Shown: positions 6,612-15,109, counted from the stretch's first letter. The stretch: DNA of 21,837 nucleotides from Paracoccaceae bacterium (GCA_030626365.1 DAOUPC010000006.1:1-21837); one strand, 5' to 3'. The notes: generated from the letters alone by a model not told the origin. Numbers and translations are program-made.

Positions 6612-7324
6612 CCCGCCCGCATGACATGGGCGGTCGGTTTGGTGACGGGCCGGTGGTGCCGGAACCTCAGGGCGTTGTCCCGTTCAGGGCGGACTGGCAT
6701 CCGGGGGCGCTGGCGTTGACGGTTGCTGCCGGGGGGCTTGGCAAGTGGAACATCGACGTATCGCGCCACGCCCGTGAAAAGCTGTCCGCGCACGATTACA
6801 GCCGGTTTTCCTATTACGAAAAATGGGTTGCCGCGTTGGCGGATCTGCTGGTTGAAACGGGGGTGATTACCCGCCGGGAACTGGCCGCAGGTCAGGCCGG
6901 GGGCGCATCTGGCCCCGATTCTGGCCCGGATTCTGGAACCACCCAGGCGATTACCGGTGAATTGATGGCGGGGATGTTGGCCCGTGGTGCCCCGACCGCG
7001 CGCGACAGTGCGGACAGTGCGGACAGTGCGATTGCCCCGCTGTTCAGCAAAGGGCAGGCGGTGCGCACGGTGCATCCGGCCGGCAACCGGCTGGTTAAGG
7101 GGGGGCACACCCGTTTGCCGCAATATGCCGCCGGGGCGCGGGGCCGTATCCTGCGCCTGCACGGGGCGCATGTGCTGCCCGACAGCAACGCGCACGGGTT
7201 GGGCGAGGCCGCCGAGCCGCTTTATACCGTGGTTTTTGCGGCGTCCGAGCTTTGGGCCGGCCCCGAGCATCCGGGCGACGAAGTGACCCTGGACCTTTGG
7301 CAATCCTATCTGGAGCAGGCATGA
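6608..7324 (+). CDS. nthB: Nitrile hydratase beta subunit
   Basis: Partner of the alpha subunit; it builds the heterodimer and part of the active-site wall. The 238-residue protein starts MTRPHDMGGRFGDGPV, a near-invariant beta-subunit opening (HDMGG), followed by FRADWHPGALALTVA and the helical SRFSYYEKWVAALADLLVE. The C-terminal SH3-like barrel contains GQAVRTVHPAGN, TRLPQYAAGARGRILRLHG, LYTVVFAASELWG-like sequence and DEVTLDLWQSYLE. Between the two halves (about residues 97-145) is a low-complexity linker with PDSGPDSG and DSADSADSA, the latter encoded by three 9-bp repeats. The start overlaps nthA (ATGA at 6608) and the stop overlaps the accessory gene (ATGA at 7321), so the three are probably translationally coupled. 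Confidence 0.94.
   Translation: MTRPHDMGGRFGDGPVVPEPQGVVPFRADWHPGALALTVAAGGLGKWNIDVSRHAREKLSAHDYSRFSYYEKWVAALADLLVETGVITRRELAAGQAGGASGPDSGPDSGTTQAITGELMAGMLARGAPTARDSADSADSAIAPLFSKGQAVRTVHPAGNRLVKGGHTRLPQYAAGARGRILRLHGAHVLPDSNAHGLGEAAEPLYTVVFAASELWAGPEHPGDEVTLDLWQSYLEQA
7004..7030 (+). repeat. Three perfect 9-bp repeats in nthB
   Basis: GACAGTGCG occurs three times head to tail at 7004, 7013 and 7022, encoding Asp-Ser-Ala repeats in the linker of the beta subunit. Confidence 0.9.
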
Positions 7325-7644
7325 CAGACGCCATAAGTGACGCGCCCGAACCGGTATTTTCGCAACCCTGGCACGCGCAGGTCTTTGCGCTGACCGTTCA
7401 TCTGAACGAAACCGGGCATTTTGACTGGCCCGAGTGGGTCAGGCGGTTCTCGGCCACTTTGGCGGTGCATGGGCTGGGCAGGGATCTGGATGGCGGGGAT
7501 GATTATTTCACCGCTTGGCTGGAAACGCTTGAGGGGTTGCTGGCAGAACAGGGCGTGGCATCGCCGGATCAGGTCGAACAGATGCGCGCAGCCTGGGAGG
7601 CGGCCTATTTGCGGACCCCGCATGGGGACCCCGTGCGGCTTTGA
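7321..7644 (+). CDS. Nitrile hydratase accessory protein
   Basis: A 107-residue protein related to the N-terminal half of the beta subunit, as known for the small accessory/activator proteins that bring cobalt to the alpha subunit. Family-like segments are FSQPWHAQVFALTVHLNETG (residues 13-32), FDWPEWVRRFSATLA, DDYFTAWLETLEGLLAEQG and QMRAAWEAAYLRTPHG. The ATG at 7321 overlaps the nthB stop (ATGA). An upstream extension to 7252 is an out-of-frame shadow of nthB. It is the third gene of the operon; no amidase, nitrilase or cobalt transporter gene follows. Confidence 0.9.
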   Translation: MTDAISDAPEPVFSQPWHAQVFALTVHLNETGHFDWPEWVRRFSATLAVHGLGRDLDGGDDYFTAWLETLEGLLAEQGVASPDQVEQMRAAWEAAYLRTPHGDPVRL

Positions 7645-7924
7645 CCTTGGGATCAGTCGTTCAGATCGTGCAGCAACCCACCACGCCCCAACAGAACGGC
7701 AATCGACAGGCGTGATTCGCAGTTGGTCATCGGTTAGCGGCCTGTGCCGGAACAGGCCCATATCCGACCCACCCCCTTTTTCGTGCGGGAATCGCCCAAA
7801 CGGGTGCCTTGCCCGGCCTCTTGGTGGGCTGTGGTGTGAGTTGCGGTGACTTTTCGGTTTCACTGTGCGCCATGGCTCGCTATACCGGCGCGGGTTTTCT
7901 AGTAAATCAAACAAAGGACCGGAT
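7645..7924. other. Gap between the nitrile hydratase operon and purA
   Basis: This 280-bp gap contains no convincing gene. It holds a 7-bp perfect hairpin, GGCCTGT/ACAGGCC (7739-7758, loop of 6), without an adjacent T-run, plus a possible purA promoter and the purA ribosome site AAAGGA at 7913-7918. The minus-strand ORF across it also overlaps purA and the accessory gene and looks spurious. Confidence 0.6.
7858..7886 (+). promoter_or_regulatory. Possible promoter of purA
   Basis: TTTCAC (7858-7863), 17-bp spacer and TATACC (7881-7886), about 39 bp before the purA ATG. The -35 is weak; this is a pattern match only. Confidence 0.3.
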
Positions 7925-9217
7925 ATGGCCAATGTTGTCGTTGTCGGCGCCCAGTGGGGCGACGAGGGGAAGGGCAAGATCGTTGACTGGCTCAGTGAGC
8001 GGGCCGATGTGATCGCGCGGTTTCAGGGCGGGCATAATGCCGGTCATACGCTGGTCATTGACGGCGAGGTGTTCAAGCTGGCGGCACTGCCATCCGGCAT
8101 TGTCCGCGGCGGCAAGCTGAGCGTGATTGGCAATGGGGTTGTTCTGGACCCCTGGCATCTGGTCGGTGAAATTGACGGCATCCGCAAACAGGGTGTGGCC
8201 GTTACGCCCGAAACCCTGATGATTGCCGAAAACACCCCACTGATTCTGCCGATCCACGGAGAGCTGGACCGCGCCCGCGAGGCGGCGGTGAGTGTGGCCA
8301 AGATTGGCACCACCGGGCGTGGTATTGGCCCGGCCTATGAGGACAAGGTGGGGCGCCGGTCGATCCGGGTGGCTGACCTGGCCGATATGGCGACGCTGGA
8401 ACTGCGGGTGGACCGGGCATTGGTGCATCACGACGCGCTGCGTCGGGGCCTGGGAATGGAGTCGGTTGACCGGGATGCGCTGATTGCGCAGCTAAAGGAC
8501 ATCGCGCCGGAAATCCTGCAATATGCGGCCCCCGTGTGGAAGGTGCTGAACGAGAAACGCAAAGCCGGCAAACGCATTTTGTTCGAGGGCGCACAGGGTG
8601 CATTGCTGGATATTGATTTTGGCACCTATCCGTTTGTTACCTCGTCCAACGTGATTGCCGGTCAGGCCGCCACGGGTGTGGGCATGGGGCCGGGCGCGAT
8701 TGATTTCGTCCTGGGCATCGTCAAGGCCTATACCACCCGCGTTGGCGAAGGTCCGTTCCCGGCGGAACTGGATGATGCGGATGGTCAGCGGCTGGGCGAG
8801 CGGGGCCATGAATTTGGCACCAACACCGGACGCAAGCGGCGCTGTGGCTGGTTTGATGCAGTTCTGGTGCGTCAGACCTGTGCCACCAGCGGGGTCAATG
8901 GCATCGCCCTGACCAAGCTGGATGTGTTGGACGGGTTCGAGACGCTGAAGATTTGCGTGGCCTATGAACTGGATGGCAAGCGACTGGACTATCTGCCCAC
9001 CGCCGCCGACCAACAGGCGCGCTGTACGCCGGTTTACGAGGAAATGCCGGGGTGGAGCGAATCCACCGAAGGCGCGCGCAGCTGGGCCGACCTGCCGGCC
9101 GAGGCGATCAAGTATGTGCGCCGGGTCGAGGAACTGATCGATTGCCCGGTGGCGATGCTGTCAACTTCGCCCGAGCGGGAAGATACGATCCTTGTCACTG
9201 ACCCGTTTGCCGACTGA
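7925..9217 (+). CDS. purA: Adenylosuccinate synthetase
   Basis: Joins IMP and aspartate using GTP to make adenylosuccinate, the first committed step to AMP, in the cytoplasm. The 430-residue product has the usual length. The P-loop GDEGKGK is at residues 12-18, with catalytic Asp13, and GGHNAGHT brings His41, both numbered as in the E. coli enzyme. Further family motifs are GTTGRGIGPAYEDK, FEGAQGALLDIDFGTYPFVTSSN, GEGPFPAE and GRKRRCGWFD. The ATG at 7925 has AAAGGA 6 nt upstream; an in-frame extension to 7865 is not needed. The stop and the next start overlap as TGATG. Confidence 0.97.
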   Translation: MANVVVVGAQWGDEGKGKIVDWLSERADVIARFQGGHNAGHTLVIDGEVFKLAALPSGIVRGGKLSVIGNGVVLDPWHLVGEIDGIRKQGVAVTPETLMIAENTPLILPIHGELDRAREAAVSVAKIGTTGRGIGPAYEDKVGRRSIRVADLADMATLELRVDRALVHHDALRRGLGMESVDRDALIAQLKDIAPEILQYAAPVWKVLNEKRKAGKRILFEGAQGALLDIDFGTYPFVTSSNVIAGQAATGVGMGPGAIDFVLGIVKAYTTRVGEGPFPAELDDADGQRLGERGHEFGTNTGRKRRCGWFDAVLVRQTCATSGVNGIALTKLDVLDGFETLKICVAYELDGKRLDYLPTAADQQARCTPVYEEMPGWSESTEGARSWADLPAEAIKYVRRVEELIDCPVAMLSTSPEREDTILVTDPFAD

Positions 9218-9456
9218 TGGGCGATAATAAACCAAAACTCAGCCATAAGGCGCGCCGTCGCTGGTCGCTGGTGATTCTGCTGATTGGTCTGCCGGTCTAT
9301 ATTGTCGCCGTTGTCACGGTGCTGAACCTGATCGGCCACCCGCCGTTTCTGGTGGAGCTGCTGGTCTATGTGGTGCTGGGGGTGGCTTGGATTTTGCCAT
9401 TCAAGTTCGTGTTTCAGGGCGTTGGTCAGGCGGACCCGGATAACGACGAACCCTGA
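9217..9456 (+). CDS. DUF2842 small membrane protein
   Basis: A 79-residue protein with a basic N-terminus (KLSHKARRRW) followed by two hydrophobic segments, SLVILLIGLPVYIVAVVTVL (about residues 17-36) and FLVELLVYVVLGVAWILPF (about 44-62), and a short acidic tail. The pattern fits DUF2842, a small alphaproteobacterial inner-membrane family of unknown role. The start overlaps the purA stop by one base (TGATG), so expression is probably coupled to purA. Confidence 0.8.
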   Translation: MGDNKPKLSHKARRRWSLVILLIGLPVYIVAVVTVLNLIGHPPFLVELLVYVVLGVAWILPFKFVFQGVGQADPDNDEP

Positions 9457-9507
9457 GACGAACCCTGAAGCGTCACCATTCACGCCCTGACGGGGCGGTA
9501 AACGCAG

Positions 9508-9534
9508 GAACGGCGACCACTGGGGCCGCCGTTC
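9508..9534 (+). terminator. Hairpin between convergent genes
   Basis: GAACGGCG (9508-9515) and CGCCGTTC (9527-9534) form a perfect 8-bp stem with an 11-nt loop, located between the ends of DUF2842 (plus) and the acidic protein gene (minus). The T-run is poor. A second hairpin (9561-9582) overlaps the TAG stop of the minus-strand gene. Termination for both directions is plausible. Confidence 0.5.
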
Positions 9535-9576
9535 TGGTTGTCAGGATGTTTGGGGTGGCTGGTTAGGGTTCTGACC

Positions 9577-11769
9577 CTAGCCTACCTCGCGTTCATCGGG
9601 GCGAAAGCCGATCGTGCCAGAGGCCGCGAAACGCCCGCCGCCTTTCTTTTCGATCTTGCCGTCACGCAGCAACTGACCGAAAGAGCGCAGCCCGTCTTCG
9701 CGGTTATAGTCGCTCTGCTTTATCAGGCGCACCTTGTTCATCAGTTGCGGGCGCGAAAACTGGTCGTGGCCTTCCACAAAGGACAGGTAGGCGGCCGCGG
9801 CCTCAAGCAGGTCAGGCAATTCCGTGGCTTCCATGCGATCAGCGAATTCGGCGAATGCACTATCGGCGCCGGTGGTGTTGCTTGTGCCGGCTTCAAAGAT
9901 CGGAACTGTCACGACACGACGTGGGCGGACCGGGCCGCGCTGGCTAATGCCGTTGCCTGCATCGATGCGCTGTTCGGCCACCAGTTTCAGCGGTGCAGCG
10001 CGGGAATCTGCAATGCGGCGGTTTGTCCGCTCGCCTTCGATGGCCGGGCGGCGCGGGCGGACCACATCGGCCAGGTCATCGCGATAGGCGTGATCCTCTG
10101 TGGGGTTGCCCACGGTGCCACCGGCCGAGCGTTCTGCCTCGGCGGAGGCCACGGCGGCGCGCAGGTGGCTATAGGCTTCGCGGCTGGAGGAGGTTTCCGG
10201 ATCGTCCAGCTTTTCGTCTGCTTCGGCCATGAGCCGGGACAGGTCCACCTTGCCTGTGGGGATATCTTGCGACTGGGCGTCATCGGCGGCCTGATCCGGG
10301 TTATCTGTGTCCCCGGTGTCTTCTGTGTTGTCGTCAGAGATGTCGTCTCCGAAGATGTTGTCGTCAGACAGTTCACCCTCGACGGCGGCCAGTTCACGCA
10401 TCAGGTCGGCTTCGTCCTCGGGTGACAGGGAACTGTCATCCGCATCGCCCAGCGCGGCGGAAAGATCGTCCTCTTCCGCTTCGCCGATCTGTTCCAATTG
10501 TCCGTCGGCAATCGCGGCCTCAAGATCGGCGCGCTTGACCTTGACCACCTGCGCCCGGAGCGGGGTGGCATCCTGTACGTCGGTCTGGTCACCGAACTGG
10601 TCATCGAACAGCGCCGCATCAGGGGCCATATCAGGGACCACATTTTCTGAAAAGATGTCGTCGCTGGTCGCTGTTTCTTCGGTGAATTCTTCAGCGAACG
10701 GGGTTTCGGTGAACTGCGCGCTCTCGGCAAAGATGTCTTCGTCGGGGGTGGCCGCAGGTTCGTCCGCTTCCAGGTCACTGGTATCCAGCTGGTTCAGGAC
10801 CTGCAATATCTCGTCATCCGATTCCTGCGAATCATCATCCGAATCATTATCGTTAACCGGGGTTGCTTCTGCGTTGCTGTTCAGGGTGTGGACCGTGTCC
10901 TGAATGGCCTCGGTAACAAAACTATCGGCGTGCTGGTCTTCGATATAGTCGCCCGCCTGATTAAGCGTGTCATTCTGCGAGACAACCGCCCGGATGCGTT
11001 GCAGCTTGGCCGCGATACTGTCGACGGCGGGCACCGCCTGTGGCGGGCTCACGACATCACTGACAAGGTCAACCGGTTCTGGTTCGGCATCTGAAACCGG
11101 GACCACAACAGGTTCAGTTACGGGTTCGGGGGTGATGATTTCGGGGGTTTCGAATGCGATTTCTTCGGCTTCGATTTCGATTTCAGCTTCGATTTCAGCT
11201 TCGATTTCGATTTCGGCCACCACGTCCCCGGTAACATCCTGGACAAGTGCGGCTATTGGGTCAGGTGTTTCCACCTGCTCTGGCTCTTGTGTCTCGGCCA
11301 CCTCTGTAAAGGTTACCTCGGGTTCCATTGTTGGTTCCGGGGTCGGTTCGGCGGTTGGTTCGGGGGCCGATTCGGCGGCGATTTCTTCTGCGATGATTTC
11401 AAGGACAGGCTCGGGCTCCGGGATGGGTGCCGGGACGGGTTCTGCGGCGGGTGCTGCGACCACTTCGGGGGTGGGAACAATGACTGCGTCTGCAATCGAT
11501 TCCGGCGCGGCATCTGCCGCACGCAGAACGATCCCGCCTGTGTCGGTGCTGTGCGCCTCTACCTGGCGGGCAAGTGACCGCTGGGCAATGCTGGCCAGCA
11601 TATCGGCATCGGGTTGCGGCGGTTCAGCGCCGAAATACCGATCGTCAGAAGCCAGATCACGAAAGTATTCCGCGATGTCTTTCATTGTCCCGAAAGAGTC
11701 TTCAAACCCTTCCAGTGTGCAGGAAAAGGTGCCGTATGAAACGGTCAGAACCTTATTGTTATGTACCAT
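9577..11769 (-). CDS. Long acidic protein with ordered ends and disordered middle, function unknown
   Basis: A 730-residue protein. An ordered-looking N-terminal region (about residues 1-80) includes KVLTVSYGTFSCTLEGF and MKDIAEYFRDLASDDRYFG. The middle (about 90-530) is dominated by Glu, Asp, Pro and Ala, with Pro-Glu-rich stretches and an (EIE/AEIEA) run at about 186-203 encoded by a short DNA repeat near 11160-11217. The last 95 residues look folded again, with FSRPQLMNKVRLI, REDGLRSFGQLLRDGKIEKK and GRFAASGTIGFRPDER; I suspect a winged-helix-like module but cannot confirm it. No signal peptide or membrane segment is seen. The ATG at 11769 begins MVHNNKVLTV; an upstream in-frame ATG at 11802 is less likely. 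It ends with TAG. I recall similar unnamed proteins in Rhodobacteraceae, but no function. Confidence 0.8.
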   Translation of the reverse strand: MVHNNKVLTVSYGTFSCTLEGFEDSFGTMKDIAEYFRDLASDDRYFGAEPPQPDADMLASIAQRSLARQVEAHSTDTGGIVLRAADAAPESIADAVIVPTPEVVAAPAAEPVPAPIPEPEPVLEIIAEEIAAESAPEPTAEPTPEPTMEPEVTFTEVAETQEPEQVETPDPIAALVQDVTGDVVAEIEIEAEIEAEIEIEAEEIAFETPEIITPEPVTEPVVVPVSDAEPEPVDLVSDVVSPPQAVPAVDSIAAKLQRIRAVVSQNDTLNQAGDYIEDQHADSFVTEAIQDTVHTLNSNAEATPVNDNDSDDDSQESDDEILQVLNQLDTSDLEADEPAATPDEDIFAESAQFTETPFAEEFTEETATSDDIFSENVVPDMAPDAALFDDQFGDQTDVQDATPLRAQVVKVKRADLEAAIADGQLEQIGEAEEDDLSAALGDADDSSLSPEDEADLMRELAAVEGELSDDNIFGDDISDDNTEDTGDTDNPDQAADDAQSQDIPTGKVDLSRLMAEADEKLDDPETSSSREAYSHLRAAVASAEAERSAGGTVGNPTEDHAYRDDLADVVRPRRPAIEGERTNRRIADSRAAPLKLVAEQRIDAGNGISQRGPVRPRRVVTVPIFEAGTSNTTGADSAFAEFADRMEATELPDLLEAAAAYLSFVEGHDQFSRPQLMNKVRLIKQSDYNREDGLRSFGQLLRDGKIEKKGGGRFAASGTIGFRPDEREVG

Positions 11770-11908
11770 GGGATGCTCGTCCTCTACAGTCTTATGGAGC
11801 AATGTTTACCATGTTCAGAGCGACAAAAGCGGTCCGAATCTGTGCAATTGAACGTATCATTTTGTGTTCAGATTGTGGTCTGTTTCCAAAAAAGGGGTTA
11901 ATACCGGC

Positions 11909-12616
11909 ATGAGGACGCCGATTGTTCACGGATTTGACCCTATTACGCGGGTGGGGGCGGGCGATCTTGGGCCGGGGGATCTGGAACTGGCGCTGGAACG
12001 TGCGCCAACACTGGTGGCTGCCGATGGCGGGGCCGCGGCGGCGTTGCGTGTCGGGCATGATCCGGTGGCGGTGATCGGGGACTTTGACAGCCTGCCGGCG
12101 GACGTGCGGGCCCGGATTGCGCCCGACCGGCTGTTTGCGGTCAGAGAACAGGACACCACCGATTTCGACAAGGCGCTGCGCAGCATTGATGCGCCGCTGA
12201 TTCTGGCCGTGGGGTTTCTGGGGGGCAGGGTGGATCATCAGCTTGCTGCGTTCAACACGTTGGTGCGGCATGCGGACCGGCGGTGTATCCTGATCGGATC
12301 GCACGAGGTCATCTTTCATGCGCCACCGCAGATTGAACTGGCACTGAGCGAAGGGGATGTTGTGTCCCTGTTTGCGCTGGCCCCGGTACGTGGGTGGTCA
12401 CGCGGGCTGGAATGGCCGATCGACGGGTTGGAAATGGCCCCGGCCAAACGCATGAGCATATCAAACAGGGCGCTGGGACCGGTGCGGTTGAAAACGGATG
12501 GTCACGGGGTTTTGGTGATTGTGCCCCGTGGCGCGCTGGATGTGGTCATGCAGGCGATTGCGCGCTCTTGTTCGGATCAGGACCGTTTTGACCCGGCCCC
12601 GCGCGGTTCAGGCTAA
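11909..12616 (+). CDS. thiN: Thiamine diphosphokinase
   Basis: Transfers diphosphate from ATP to thiamine, giving the cofactor thiamine diphosphate in the cytoplasm. The 235-residue product shows the family motifs in order: AADGG (37-41), GDFDS (57-61), DTTDFDKAL (82-90) and GFLGGRVDH (102-110). The C-terminal beta-sheet domain includes GDVVSLFALAP and the end GHGVLVIVPRGALDV. The ATG at 11909 was chosen because the family core follows closely; the AGGGG before it is further away than ideal, and the ORF is open to 11864. It is divergent from the acidic protein gene (139 bp). Its last 71 bp overlap the 3' end of the convergent transporter gene. Confidence 0.9.
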   Translation: MRTPIVHGFDPITRVGAGDLGPGDLELALERAPTLVAADGGAAAALRVGHDPVAVIGDFDSLPADVRARIAPDRLFAVREQDTTDFDKALRSIDAPLILAVGFLGGRVDHQLAAFNTLVRHADRRCILIGSHEVIFHAPPQIELALSEGDVVSLFALAPVRGWSRGLEWPIDGLEMAPAKRMSISNRALGPVRLKTDGHGVLVIVPRGALDVVMQAIARSCSDQDRFDPAPRGSG

Positions 12617-13505
12617 GGGTGCGTTCGCGCAGGACGATATACATGCCGGCGGCAATGGTGACGCAAATGCCGATCGCCGCCATGGTGTTCGGAAAATCAC
12701 GAAATATCAGCCAGCCGATACCGGTGGCGACGGGGATTTCAAGATACTGCATCGGGGCCAGTGTGGCCGCCGGGGCATAGCGCAGGGACCAGGTCATCAG
12801 CAGGTGCGCCGCGGTTCCCAACAGCCCGATGGCCAGCAGCAGTGCCCATTCCCCGGTCGTGGGCGAGATTGCCGTCAATGGGTCCAGCCCGAATTTGTGC
12901 CCGATCAGCAAGGCGGGCAACAGGACAATCACCGCCATCACGCCGCTGATGGCCTGTAACCCGATGGGGTCCGTTTCCTTTGCGATCTGGCGGGTGACCA
13001 GCATGAACAGCGAAAACACCACCGCAACCACTAGCGGCCAAAGGGCGGGCAGGCCGATTTCGGCAAAGCTGGGTTGGATAACCAGCAGGGTTCCGGCAAA
13101 GCCGACGATACAGGCCATCAGGCGGTATCCGCCCACCTCTTCGTTCAGGATATATTTGCCCAGCAGCAGCATCAGGAACGGCATCACAAAGGCAATCGCC
13201 ACCGCATCGGCCAGCGGCAGGTATTGCAGGGCGGTAAACATGGCCCCGATGCCCGCGATATGCAGGGCGGTCCGTATGATGACCAGCCACAGCACCCGGC
13301 CCCTGACCCGCCAGACCCGGTGGGAAACAATCACCAGCGGGATCAGCACAAGCGCCTGAACGCCAAAGCGCACCAGCAACAGCAGGCCCAAAGGTACCGA
13401 TTGCCCCAACAGCTTTGCCACCGCATCACCCATCGGGGCAACAACGCAGAACCCCAGCATAAGAAGGATACCCAAAACGGGTCTGTCTGGCTGCATGTTA
13501 AACAT
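12546..13505 (-). CDS. DMT-family (EamA) transporter
   Basis: An inner-membrane carrier of the drug/metabolite transporter superfamily with about ten hydrophobic segments arranged as two EamA repeats. The first repeat covers GILLMLGFCVVAPMGDAVAK to LMACIVGFAGTLLVIQP; the second runs from LWPLVVAVVFSLFMLVTRQI to TMAAIGICVTIAAGMYIVL. The conserved ends of each repeat (LNEEVGGYRLMACIVGFAG and FRDFPNTMAAIGICVTIAAG) are visible. The substrate cannot be read from sequence. ATGs at 13505 and 13496 are both possible starts; neither has a clear ribosome site. The C-terminal tail is hydrophilic, and its coding end lies inside thiN on the other strand. Confidence 0.85.
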   Translation of the reverse strand: MFNMQPDRPVLGILLMLGFCVVAPMGDAVAKLLGQSVPLGLLLLVRFGVQALVLIPLVIVSHRVWRVRGRVLWLVIIRTALHIAGIGAMFTALQYLPLADAVAIAFVMPFLMLLLGKYILNEEVGGYRLMACIVGFAGTLLVIQPSFAEIGLPALWPLVVAVVFSLFMLVTRQIAKETDPIGLQAISGVMAVIVLLPALLIGHKFGLDPLTAISPTTGEWALLLAIGLLGTAAHLLMTWSLRYAPAATLAPMQYLEIPVATGIGWLIFRDFPNTMAAIGICVTIAAGMYIVLRERTLSLNRAGPGQNGPDPNKSAQSPA

Positions 13506-13580
13506 GCTAGGCGCGGCATGTGAGGGATGCAAGCACAGGTTGTACTTACCCGGCGTAAATAGCCGATGGCGGTGCCCCGT

Positions 13581-14954
13581 TCAACAGTTTGGCACGTTGA
13601 CCGCCAGCCCCCCAAGCGAGGTTTCCTTGTAGTTTGCGCTCATGTCCAGGCCGGTCTGGCGCATGGTTTCGATACAGGAATCCAGCGGCACAAAATGCGA
13701 ACCGTCCCCGCGCAACGCCAGGCTGGCGGCGGTAACGGCCTTGACCGCGCCCAGCCCGTTGCGTTCGATACACGGCACCTGCACCAGTCCTTTGACCGGA
13801 TCGCAGGTCATGCCAAGGTGGTGTTCCAGCGCAATTTCGGCGGCGTTTTCGACCTGTGCAGGCGTGCCACCCATCACCGCGCACAGCCCGGCGGCAGCCA
13901 TGGCCGAGGCGCTGCCGACCTCGGCCTGGCAGCCGGCCTCGGCCCCGGAAATGGATGCATTATACTTGATCAGCCCGCCAATGGCCGCGGCCGTCAGCAG
14001 AAAGTCCTCGATATGAGAGGGCGCAGCACCGGGCACATGGTCAAGGTAATACCGCAAGGTGGCCGGAAGCACGCCTGCCGCGCCATTGGTCGGGGCGGTG
14101 ACCACCTGACCGCCGCCTGCGTTTTCTTCGTTCACCGCCAGGGCATAGGTACAGATCCAGTCGTTGATCGTGTGTGGGGCGCTTTGGTTCATGCCTGCCT
14201 CGGCCAGCAGCGCGTCATGAATGCGCCCGGCCCGGCGTTTGACCCCAAGGCCACCGGGCAGCACGCCGGTTGCGGCCAGCCCGCGTTCGATGCAGGCGTT
14301 CATCACGTCCCACAATTGCGCCGACCCCCTGGCCAGGCTGATTTCGCAACTGCGCGAGATTTCGTTGGCACGTTTCATGGCCGCGATGGATTTCCCGCTG
14401 CGCGTCGCCATATCCAACATCTCTGTCGCTGAATGGAACGGATAGGGGATCGGCGCGCCTTTGTCTGTCGCTTTGCCTGCGGTCAGTTCCTCTTGGGTCA
14501 TCACGAACCCGCCGCCGATCGAATAATAGGTCTGTTGCAGGGTCACATCGCCCTGCGCATCGGTGGCCATCAGGATCATGCCATTGGTGTGGCCCGGCAA
14601 CACAAGGTCATAGTTAAACGCCAGATCCCTGCTTGGGTTAAAGCGTAACGACCCCAACCCTTCGGGCGACACCATGCCCGAGGCCCTGATACCCGCCAAC
14701 GCCGATTCCGCCGCCTGTGCGTCATAGGTTTCGGGCAGGAACCCGGCCAGCCCAAGGATGGTCGCCCGGTCCGTCGCATGGCCGACCCCGGTAAAGGCAA
14801 GCGAGCCGTGCAGCGTGGCCCGCAGCCCCGAAAAGTCGAACGCAGAGGCCCGCATCAGGTCCAGAAACCGTGCAGCCGCAACCATCGGTCCCATTGTGTG
14901 CGACGAGGACGGGCCGATACCGACCTTGAACATATCAAAGACAGACAAGAACAT
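13581..14954 (-). CDS. sdaA: L-serine ammonia-lyase (iron-sulfur type)
   Basis: Converts L-serine to pyruvate and ammonia using an oxygen-sensitive [4Fe-4S] cluster rather than PLP. The 457-residue protein is of the single-chain type. It opens MFLSVFDMFKVGIGPSSSHTMGPM (catalytic-domain signature SSSHTMGP at 16-23). The cluster cysteines are Cys342 (GAEAGCQAEVGSA), Cys384 (GMTCDPVKGL) and Cys395 (VPCIERN). The chain ends in Cys457, which in related enzymes folds into the active site as the fourth cluster ligand. AAGGAAG lies about 8 nt before the ATG at 14954. It is divergent from rpiA across a 469-bp gap. Confidence 0.96.
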   Translation of the reverse strand: MFLSVFDMFKVGIGPSSSHTMGPMVAAARFLDLMRASAFDFSGLRATLHGSLAFTGVGHATDRATILGLAGFLPETYDAQAAESALAGIRASGMVSPEGLGSLRFNPSRDLAFNYDLVLPGHTNGMILMATDAQGDVTLQQTYYSIGGGFVMTQEELTAGKATDKGAPIPYPFHSATEMLDMATRSGKSIAAMKRANEISRSCEISLARGSAQLWDVMNACIERGLAATGVLPGGLGVKRRAGRIHDALLAEAGMNQSAPHTINDWICTYALAVNEENAGGGQVVTAPTNGAAGVLPATLRYYLDHVPGAAPSHIEDFLLTAAAIGGLIKYNASISGAEAGCQAEVGSASAMAAAGLCAVMGGTPAQVENAAEIALEHHLGMTCDPVKGLVQVPCIERNGLGAVKAVTAASLALRGDGSHFVPLDSCIETMRQTGLDMSANYKETSLGGLAVNVPNC

Positions 14955-15109
14955 TCAGGGGGCTTCCTTTGGGTGTTCGGGTGGGTGATCGGGTGGGTGG
15001 TCGGTTCGCTCAAGACGCCACCTTAGGGCACGTCACCGGGCCGGGTCAGCCCCAATACGACACTTGCAGGGGTTTTCGCGCAATTACGGGGTGTGAACAG
15101 TTAGGCAAG

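Noticed and set aside
6452..7303. 283-codon minus-strand ORF with Arg/Gly-rich product
   Set aside because: It is antisense to nthA and nthB, which carry clear family motifs; the product resembles no protein.
7306..7977. 223-codon minus-strand ORF across the gap before purA
   Set aside because: It overlaps purA and the nitrile hydratase accessory gene and has no recognisable motifs.
10967..11851. Ser/Gly/Ala-rich plus-strand ORF of 294 codons
   Set aside because: It is the complement of the acidic, repetitive gene; Glu and Asp codons read backwards give Ser-rich sequence.
14977..15000. Short direct repeats as a CRISPR array
   Set aside because: There are only two adjacent 12-bp units without spacers; this is simple sequence.
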